Positions 47,329 to 57,600 of a stretch of DNA of 64,000 nt are shown here, piece after piece (positions within the stretch are counted from its first letter, which is position 1; each line of letters opens with the position of its first letter). A program made the translations under genes and the position numbers. Under the pieces are notes generated by a model, which saw only the letters and a program-made list of their open reading frames with translations, was not told the origin of the DNA and searched no databases. Source of the DNA: Distichodus sexfasciatus (taxonomy: Eukaryota; Chordata; Actinopteri; Characiformes; Distichodontidae); contig JAVGVS010000098.1 in assembly GCA_032718565.1 (NCBI GenBank), forward strand, positions 186,001-250,000. The letters are read 5' to 3'.

Positions 47329-48215
47329 CTCGTGGGGAGGGAGAGGGAGAGAAAGAAGGAGAAGGAGAGAGAGAAAGTTGGAGGAGAACATGCTTCGGAA
47401 ACAGACAGTAGGAGAGGACAGTCACCACACAGCGGACAGATCCGAATGCCAGAACATGCAAAACCAAAACTCACAAAGCCAAAGCCGAGTGCACGCAAAC
47501 TGACCCCACCTGTGGCTCTCAGACTCTGACCTCCAACTCCGACCTCAAATTAACGTGTTGTGGCGACACACAACCATGCTGGACACACAGCGAGTAACGA
47601 TAAACCCGCTCCTGACAAACAGGCAGCAAGACAGGACGTAGAGGGAGAAAGAGAGAGAGACTGAGCAGCAGATGAGAGACAGAAGAAATGTCCGGAGGAG
47701 GAGGAGGAGGAGGAGTGGGGGAAGAGAGTGACAAGGAGAGATGAGAAGGAGAAAGAGAAAGGATACAGAGAGAGAAAAGGTAGAGGAGATTTAAAAAAGA
47801 ACAAAGAGAGAGAGAGAAAGAATAGTGAGAAAAAGGAAGAGGGGATAAGTGGAAAAAAGAATATGGAAACAGAGACAGAGAGCAGGACAGATGAGACAGG
47901 AAAGGGAGAAAGAAAACACAGAGAACGAAAAGAAGAAGGATTAATAAGAATAAGTTAGAAAGCCGAGAGATGAGACAAAAGAGAGAAACGTGAAACAGCA
48001 ACAGGAAACAGAAAGAGAAAAAGAAGAGGGGATAAAGAGGGAAATAAGACTGGATGGACAGAGAAAAAGAAGAGATGATTAAAAGGAATGAGGAAGAGAA
48101 TGACAAACAGAGGAGGGATTAAAAAGACGAGACTCTCAGCCAGAGAGAGAGAGCGCCAAGTAGAAATGGAGGGAGACAGAGCACGACCGACAAAGAGAGA
48201 GAGAGTGTGTGTGTG
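47329..48215 (+). repeat. Purine-rich tract (GA-rich), about 890 bp
   Basis: The plus strand is almost entirely A and G (GAGAGAAAGAAGGAGAAGGA, GGAGGAGGAGGAGGAGGAG and similar) with few pyrimidine breaks, so the ampd2 transcript is CT-rich here. The long open frame on the minus strand (SLSLSSPTP-like) and the KEKEKG-like frame on the plus strand are low-complexity artefacts. The tract ends at a (GT)n run 30 bases before the ampd2 stop codon. Confidence 0.9.
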
Positions 48216-48245
48216 TGTGTGTGAGTGTGCCTGCGCGATTGCTGG

Positions 48246-48644
48246 CTAGTGTGCGTTGCCAAAGGGCCCCATGGAGAGAGGAGGCTCCTCCTCGACGCTC
48301 TCCAGCTTCTGTGTGTGTACCGCGTGGATGATCAGCTGCAGCTCCTCGCACAGCGTCTCATGTCTGAAGGCCACGCGGATGTCGGGAACGTTGGAGCGGC
48401 GGATGTCGTTCCCCTCCGGACCCTCTCTACTGTAGTCGGGGCCCAGCCAGTAGCGCTTTGTCTGCACGGGACACAGGGGTCAGGTGATGACTCTTCTAGC
48501 TCTGTGTGTGTGTGTGTGTTTATTTGAGGTTACCTTGTGCGAGAAGCCACTCATCAGCACGCTGTTCCTGGCCAGTTCACACATATCACAAGAGCTGAGC
48601 TTCCACACCTGAGCGGCGATGCTGTACTCCTCCATAAGAGGCTC

Positions 48645-48677
<33 letters not shown>

Positions 48678-51600
48678 AATGAGCATATACAGTACATTTC
48701 TTAACGTTGCATATAAGTTTAGCAAATGTTGACTAAATGTAATCAGTTCAGGTTGTTGTCCTAAATTAACATTATTGTTGACTATTAAAGTTGTCATTTA
48801 TCATAATCTGAAAACTTCATTGTGATAGTCATTCCACAAGACACTGTAGCTAGAGATGTATCGGTCCGATAACGGCTCAAACGGCTGGACTGGGTATCGG
48901 TGGCATTGGGCCGTTCTGTGGAGCCGATCTGTAAATGCGTGCACGCTCAATTCGTTATGCATGGGAAGTGGCACTGCTGTAAAGTAGAGCTGAAAAGATT
49001 GTTCCAATAACTCGAATAATTCTATTACAAAAAATGGTCAAGGCAATTTTTCCAGAATGGAAGCTTGGTTTAATTCATTTTACTCGCTAGAGCAGCTCCG
49101 CTTGTATTTCACACGGAGGCTTAATAGTGACACGTTTTCAGTGGCGCGATCAAGACAAGACCTGGTCCCTCTGCATGTGAAAGTATTTGTGAGATGTTCC
49201 GTGCACTAAAACAGAAGTAAATGCATAAAAACACATAAATGACATTTTTCGCGATGTAAACACTGCATTCAGACATTTTAAAGCATTATTTTATGCTTAA
49301 GAAAAGACTGATTGTATCGGATTTGTATCGGTATCGGCAGATATCCAAATTTACAATATCGGTATCGGACATAAAAAAGTGGTATCGGCCCATCTCTAAC
49401 TGTAGCTACACACTTCAGGTGCAGCGGCGCAACATAATAATTAGGGATGCACAATGATATTGGAATCATGTTGCGATGACGATAGCTATACAACAAAATT
49501 GTAAAAATATTTTACGTGTCATGCAGCAAGTAAACGTAGCAGCTTATGCGGTACGATACGTTGGGACGCATCTCCCACATTGTGTGATGCCTCACTCGCG
49601 CCAGCGATCGAGTTCTTTGTGTGTTACAGCGCATATACTTTCTGTGTTTTTTGGTGTTTCAAAGCCCAATTTTAGTGGTAAAAATGTCTTACAAACGCCC
49701 AAGTATGTCTCCTGCTGGTAGAAATGTCTCGACTTTTACTCGACTCGATGTTTTCAAGTTACGATAGTGTCATCAGAACACATCTCCATCGTAAGGCGGG
49801 GGCTACATATACCTTCAGAACTCACACTTCACAGATGTGTTGCAACTAAAGTCATTCAAAAGGTAAAGCAAGTTAAAGCCATGAACCAGAGTGAAGTATG
49901 TTTCTCTATGATTTTGGGGTGTGTGTGTGGCCGTGTAAAGCGGGTTTGCGCTTCCTCTCAAAAAACAGTGAGTGCATTCGACGCGCCACGCTTGCCGCGG
50001 GGCTCAGCGCAAAAAGTAGGCGTGGCAGGCCGAACACTAGCCCGCTTCGATGCTTTGATTCTATTGGTCGCGTGAAAATGCGTCACGGCGCGCAGCGGTC
50101 AAAGTTCAACAAATTTCAACTTTGACCGCGGTGCGCGCACAAGGCCACCGAAACTGCTCTTGCGCTGCGCAAGCCATAGAAAATAATGGGTTTCAGAGCA
50201 AAGCGCAGCGCATGCCGCGTTCGGTCTGAAACCCGCTTAAGAGAGAGAGAGAGAGAGAGCGAGAAAGACCTTGGTGAAGTGGAACTGTAGCGGGTCATCA
50301 GTGGACAGTGACACCATCAGGCCCCGGGACAGATACTCCGGCAGCGGGTTTCTGTGGTAACTGAGGAACAGGCTGTTGTTGCTTAGTGGAGACATGGCAA
50401 TGCCAATCTGAGCAAGATAGTAGAGGTACTGCAGCACTGGAGCCTGGGGAACACACACAGAACCAAATCTTTTAACTTTACCCAAGAGGCGAATACTGCA
50501 TCGTAAAAGTAAATATTCTGTTTTGTGAGAGCGTGAATGGAGGCACGGTTGGACTTTAAGATTCTTGAAGACGTTTCTTAAAAGAAGCCCAGTGACCTTT
50601 GAACCAAACTCTCAAGACTAATGCGTCCTGGACCATTGAGAACATATACAGACATAAATATTCTATTTGTAATTTTAAAATAAAGGTTGCTTTGAAATCA
50701 TCACAAATTTCTGTATAATAAACTGTATATATGAACGGAAAAAAAGATCTACAACTCCTGGAGGAGGAAGTGCTTTCGTGCTTTTGTTTGTGAGAGTGAC
50801 CAATAAAAAGAGGTGTGTGTGTGTGTGTGTACCTTCCTCAGCATCAGCCCGTGTGAGATGTTGGCCGACAGCATAAATCCAGACACCAGGTGGTGAATAG
50901 GACCCGCCTCCCCACAGTGCGGTCGCAGCACGAAGGTGGAGAAGCCCCGCCTCCTACACATTCAGATTAACAGCCATTAAACCAAATACACAACAAATGA
51001 TTTTTGAAAGCAGCGAGGCTTTTCAGGACGTTTTGGCCTGACAGTCACCGGGAAAAAATTTTCCACACATAACTATCCACACAATTACTGTCTCAGTGTC
51101 TAGTTTTTGGAACATATTTTTCGATATTTTATATATTCCTTTAATTTCATACATTCTATTTACATTTGCACCGTCTCAGGAACAACTCGGGATGTTGTAT
51201 AACTATGTATGTGACAAACAGAATCTTGAATCCTGAATCTTTAGTTCCTCTAGAGTTTCAGCAGAAGGAGTGGAAACGTGTGTGTGTGTGTGTGTGTACC
51301 TGCGCAGGTGGTTGAGGACAGTCATGTTGGCGAAGGTGTAGTAGAGGTAGTAGGAGTAAGGTGGATTGTCTTCATCTGTCCAGTTCTCAGGAAGAGGACT
51401 GTCCAGGTTAAACACGTGGTGCTCTGGCTTTGACTCGTCATCTACACTGTCAAAACCCACCACCTACACACACACACACACACACACACAGTCTTGTATT
51501 ACTATCTTTGTGAGGTCTTTCCATAGACTCCCATAATGACTAGATGTATATAATTTTACACCTACACCTAACCCTAACCTTAACCTCAGTAACCAAAAGC

Positions 51601-54600
51601 ACATCTTTTACCTCGTTTAGTTTCTCAAATAAAACAAGCACATTTTCTAGAAAGTCTTCTTTCCTCATGGGGACCTCTCAATTGTCCCCACAAAACCCAA
51701 GAAAACAGATAAAAGTGATTTTAGGTGACAAAAAGGCCCCCACAATGACATAATACCCGGCCCACACACACACACACACACACAATGCATTACTGAGGTG
51801 ATTTGTTGTGATTCCTTTTTGTCCAGCAGGCGGCAGTACAGCTGTGTGTTTACAGTGTAAGAAGGTGCGCGTGTTCATACAGGGAATAAACACTGATCAC
51901 TTCAGTGATCACACTTCCGCATATTCTGTGACCAATGAACTGGTCCGTTTTTTTTTTTGCATTACTGGACACCACGAGAGCGTCAAGGCTGTCACACTTA
52001 ACTCCAAATTCCAGCAACGTGTGGTGAAAAATCATGAGCGTTATTCACGGCCTCGCTACTACTCACTTTACGGACTCTCACACAGGCATGCTGTAAGAAG
52101 GAGGTGCTGGGGTGGGGGTGTGTGTGTGTGATATTTACATGTTGTAAGAAGAGGTGCAGTTCTGGGTGCATTTGGGGGTTGATGGTAGCCTCAAACAGAG
52201 GCAGGAAGATGTTCTCCAACATGTGCTGGAAGTTTCCCAACTGCTTCTTTGTGCGATAAACATCGCTGCAGGACAGAGAGAGAGAGAGAGAGAGAAAGAG
52301 AGAGGGGGAGAGAGAGAGCGTCGACCTTGTCAATATAAGATCCTCCATTTTTGCTTGTATCAGCTTGATACGTGGGTGTATAGAGCAACAGAGAGATTAT
52401 GTGTGCATGTGTGTGTTCTTACAACAAGCGGGGTATCTGTATAAGCCAGCGGACGTTGTGCGAGTAGACGGAGTGCGTAATGGCCCACTTGGCCAGATTG
52501 TCCCATTCGTCGCGCGATCGGCCGTAGATGGACAGACGCAACTCGGCGTTCTGGTACTTGCTCTCCTCTAGGTCTTCCATTACCTCCTACACACACACAC
52601 ACACAAAACAAACAAACCATTAACCACTTATTCAAATTGCTGAACTAACGTACGGCCGTTCACACTAATGTGCACTGTGCATTACTGGGTTAATGTTCTG
52701 AGCCCTACTTTTTCTGTTTCACTTGGGAAGGGAGAGAGTGCGTGTGCGTGCGAGACATACCTTGACAATATGGGCAAAGTATTTGCCGTGGATGTGGTTG
52801 TCAGTTTTGATAAAGATTTCCCGTAGGATGGACTCTCCGATCGGGTTGTATTTGGAGTTAAACTTGTCAAAGCGGTGGAAGGTGTTTCGGTCCTGCATGA
52901 ATACAAAACATCAGAGGTTTACCGATACTGGATATCGATAACGATTGCTGCTAGTTACCGAGGCCGATGACCGATATCTGGAACCGATAAAGAAAAAAAA
53001 AAAATTTATCTTAGAAAACACCAGGCTCAGCTGAAACTCTCGTCTCTCCTCTTCTCCTTCTCGGAGCCTCACGCTGCGCTCGTGTGTGAGTGTGGTGTGA
53101 GTGACAACAAAGCTTCAGTGATTGATTGGCTACTACTCGTGTGACATATAGCCAATCAGAGACTGTTGTGGGCGGGACATTAAATGAAGCAGCGAGTCGA
53201 GAGCAAACGCCACAGAGAGAAGAGACGGCAGCGGAGCCACAGTAGCACAGCTTGTAGCTACTTAATATCGGTGATGTTCGAAATTAAACACCGATACCGA
53301 AAATCGTCAAAATGCTTAATATCGGCCCCTATAATCAGCCTGTCTATGACAACTATTTCAGTTATTTTTTTCAGTTAATTCTGTTAACTCTTTTGGTAAA
53401 TATGTTAATACCTTCCCCAGTGTGTGTTCATGTCCCGTCCGCTTAGAAAATACTAGGGGTGTGCAAGCAAATCGATTAACAAAAGAATCGCGATTCTATC
53501 TCTACCGATTCGAATCGATTCATACAGGACACAAAATCGATTCATATTTATTCTGATAATGGCACTTTACAACCAAATATAGCAGCTCTAATTTGGTTTT
53601 ATTTAATCTACTTTTATGTAAAGTGTTAATTTAAATTGTTTAATTTAAGTTGAAGGTTTGCAGTTTATATTTGCAACATATTTGTAATACATATATTTGT
53701 AATGCGACTTTAACTATTATCAGGGCTGTATTTCCTGTATTTCCAGACTGATGGAAAATAAAAAATTATGGACGCTTTGAATCGAGAATCGTTCTGAATC
53801 GAGAATCGGTTTTGAATCGAATCATGAGCCCAAGAATCAAAATCAAATTGAATCGTGAGGTTTTCTGAATCGTGCACCCCTACAAAATACCATCCTGTGT
53901 TTTGTAATGCGACTCTGCCTTGTCCAGTCTGTGTGTTTCCTTCAAATATTTTTTCATTTAGGAAGATATGCGCACTTTCATTATGAAAAAACACCCCAAA
54001 TTTAATAGTTGATCATATTTACATTACAAACCATGTCAGTGAACTAAGAGGGCAAAAACCTAATTAAAAAAACTAAAACAATAATGCTTCACTGATCGTG
54101 ATACTGACTTGAGGTCCCATCACTCTAAGGTAAAGGTGAGTGCGAGTGTTTTACCGCGTGCATGTCGAGTGTGTCGACGCTGAGGTCGTACGCCGTCAGG
54201 TTCATGCTCTCGAACACCTCCATGAGCGTCTGGCCCCGGCCCTTCTCTATGTGCACGATTTCGGTGGGATACTTCTTCATGGCTCGCTTGATGAAACGCA
54301 GCAGGTGCTTCTGATTCATGCAGGACGAGGCGTGGATGTGCGTGTCCACCTGAGGGAGAGACGACATTGTGACGGGGTTTGTGTATCACGAGTGTGTGTG
54401 TGTGTGAGAGAGAGAGAGTGTGTGTGTGTGTATATATACTTTTCGGATGTTGTAGAAATCTCGATGAGGAACTTTCTTCTGAGCTGCCAGCTCTTTCATT
54501 TCATTCAGCAGAATGTGCATCTGGAACTTGGAGCTGAGATACTGCAGCCGCCGGTAACAGAAGGACTTTCTGTTCCACACAAACACACACAACCAGGCAT

Positions 54601-57600
54601 TGCTGAAGAGTTTCAACACATAAATAAATGTTTTAAGAAACATTGTATCTGGTGAACAACTAAACCGTCAGAGTTTGGGCTTCTCAAATATTTCCTTACA
54701 AATAAAAGGCTCGATATGAAACAGCATTAAAGGGATAATTCAGTCTAAAAACAAAGTTAACCACCAAAGTTAACTTAATCTTAACACAGCCACAAGCTAT
54801 TACTCTAAAAAGCGTTTAATTCTTTATTCATAAAGATGCACAAATCATCTGGAAATGTTCTGAAAAATGAATGAAATCCTTTTTAAAAAGTGATTTCAGT
54901 AGTGAGTGTGTGTCACGGACCACCTGCATTACCGCCGCACACCACCAGTCGAAAACCCCGTCCTGGAGGATTTCCACCATACCTGAGTTCAGAACACTGA
55001 CACCTCGTCTCAGGTTGAAGCTGACCAGAACTGGCTCACCAGGCATGTTTAACGTTCTGAACTCAAGCGTGGTGGAACAGCTGTAGAACACTGGAACCGG
55101 ACACGCTTGGCGTAAATGATCAGCACCGCGCTGTCTTGCCGTACTCACACTGGGCCGTTGATGATGAGAGCCATCATGACGTTCATGTCAGCTATGTACT
55201 CCTGCAGGTCCGGGTAGGGCAAATCCAGCTCTGTGCTGCTGTACACAAATACACAGACACAGCGCTCAGACACACCGTATTTAAGGGATAGGGTTAGGGT
55301 GTTTTCACATATAGTCCTCTTTAAAGGAACCGAACTCAGTCCTCTAGAAGTGGTCCAAAAAGTGGACCAACAGAAAGGGAACTCGGTTCTTTTGATGTTC
55401 ACACTGTGAGTTCGTTTGAAAGGGGACTCTGTTATCTTTCTGCTCCACTTCAGCTCAGATGGGGCCTCAGTCCTTTTTCTGTCCATACTTAATTCTTATG
55501 GAGCTCTCAGACCTTTACTGCTTTGCATTCTGCCTAGTTTTTTTTTTTCTTCGGACAAAAACTGTTGAAGCGAACCAGGAGCGCTTCGCGTTCAGAATGT
55601 GCGAGTTAAACGAACCGCGCCGCGTACCTAAAGCAAACCGGACTGAGACCACCTCCCGATGTGGTCTCAGTTCGGTTCATTTCAGAGGGGTCTGAGTTCG
55701 TTTAGTGTGTTCACATATACGTTAAAAATGCTGACTAATCGATCCGAGTTCGCTTTGAGGGCTGAAACGGACCAAGTGTGAAAACACCCTTAGAGTTGGC
55801 CCCAAAACAAATTTAGCCACCATTTCATATTACAATTTTCCCATCACTCAAGAGGGAATCAGACAGTGCTTTTCAACATCTTATGATCCTAACAGAACTC
55901 CTACACACTGCTATATTTCATTAATTGTTTCCATATTTTTGTTCTATTTGTTTTTCTCCTCATCTTACACTAATTTATCCAGCATTGTTTACTCTCCAAC
56001 CATTTAGCTGTTTCTCTCGTTTTCCTGATTTTATCATCAACGTAAAACACTTTGAGCCGCATGTTCACGTGTGCACAAGACGGAGGTGTCTCACTGGTCC
56101 ATGGGGCTCGAGTTGGTGTAAACGTGGACGACGCCGTTGACCATCCTGCAGATGTGTCCCATGTCGGTGGGCAGGTTTTTGGGGTCCTGCCCTTCATAGG
56201 GGTGCGTCCTCGATACCGGGGGGTGTACAGGTGTGTCTATAAGAAACACACAGGTCGGCCACTTTATAACAGCGTGTATATGAGCCGTGTAATTATGTGT
56301 GTGTTTGTAGGTGTTGTACCTGCATCGACGGGCGTTTCAGGCACCTCCTCATAAGGGCTGCTGTGTAAGGGTTTGTCTGAGAGCTGCTCTAAGAGGCGGG
56401 CGGTGGTGTGGCAGAAGCCCTGCATGGACACGGCCATGTACTTCTCCCTAATAAACAGAGCCCTGACCACACACTTGGCAGCGTCCACCAGATCTGTAAA
56501 CGGAACCTGGGTGGAAAAAAGCTGGGATGAGTCTCAGGGATTTATGGACATTATGAAGTGGAATATTCCGAAAATTCCTTTTTTAAACTGCACTCAAAGT
56601 GTCAGTGTGAACCCACGCCTTTGTAAAGTAAGTGATAAAAAAAATTATATCAGTGCAGACTCTTAGCAAGAGACTAGCCCAGTTGTTCCCAAAGTTGGGA
56701 GGTGCGGCAAAGCAAATGTATGATATTGAAAATCAACTAAGAGTGGCAGTCTCACAGCTGCTGCAACCCCCGATTTGACCAAATGTTCAAGTTTTAGGTT
56801 TCGTTCTGGTTGTTATAAAACCATGTTTATGCCAAGAGGCATCTTTGAGAAATATAAATGAAAAGTGGGGCTGGGAAAGTTAACGCACGCGATTAATTTG
56901 GAAACTAACAAATGAATCAGATGAGCAAATTTGGCCCAAACTTCCATCTGGAACTCCAGCGCAGATGTTTATCGGATGGAAGTCTAGTTTATTAACGTCC
57001 GCCAAGTGTTGGGATATAGCGATGAAAAGGGGCAGAAATGGGGAGCATCAAAATATTGGGCGAAGAGAAAACAGGGGAAAAGGTGGCTCTGCAGGAAAAA
57101 AGGTTTGGGAACCACTGGCCTAGCCATTGTGCTCATGAGTGGGACTGATGGGCAGTGTACCCCACACTTCTCCTCTCCTGAGATGGACACACGCTGGAAC
57201 TCTCTCTCCAGAACATGCTCTCTGTCTTTAGGAAAATAATCCACGGTCTCCTCATTCTGCTCTTTCCAATCCCTATGAGAGAGATAAACAGATAAATAAA
57301 GAGCTGAACAGACCGTCATAGATCCGCTGACTTTAGTCTGTTGCCTCATTACAGTGATTCTTGGCGCTACTTGATCCACCAGCTTTTTAGCCAGATTTCC
57401 TTTTTTTGGTGGTTAATTGTATTTTTCCACTTTAATGGGTGTTACTGTTATTGTTAAAACCTAGAGGGAAATTCCCTTTTCAGCACCAGAGACAGTAGCA
57501 ATGATACAGTTTTCGATTTTGTTTCACGTTGTCCTTACATTTAGCTTTACCGACATATTTGCCGCCCTGCATTTCTCAGCATTTCTAGTTAATTCAGCAG

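Noticed and set aside
47519..48106. 195-codon minus-strand frame rich in Ser, Leu and Phe
   Set aside because: It is the pyrimidine side of the purine tract, low in complexity, without splice context or family match.
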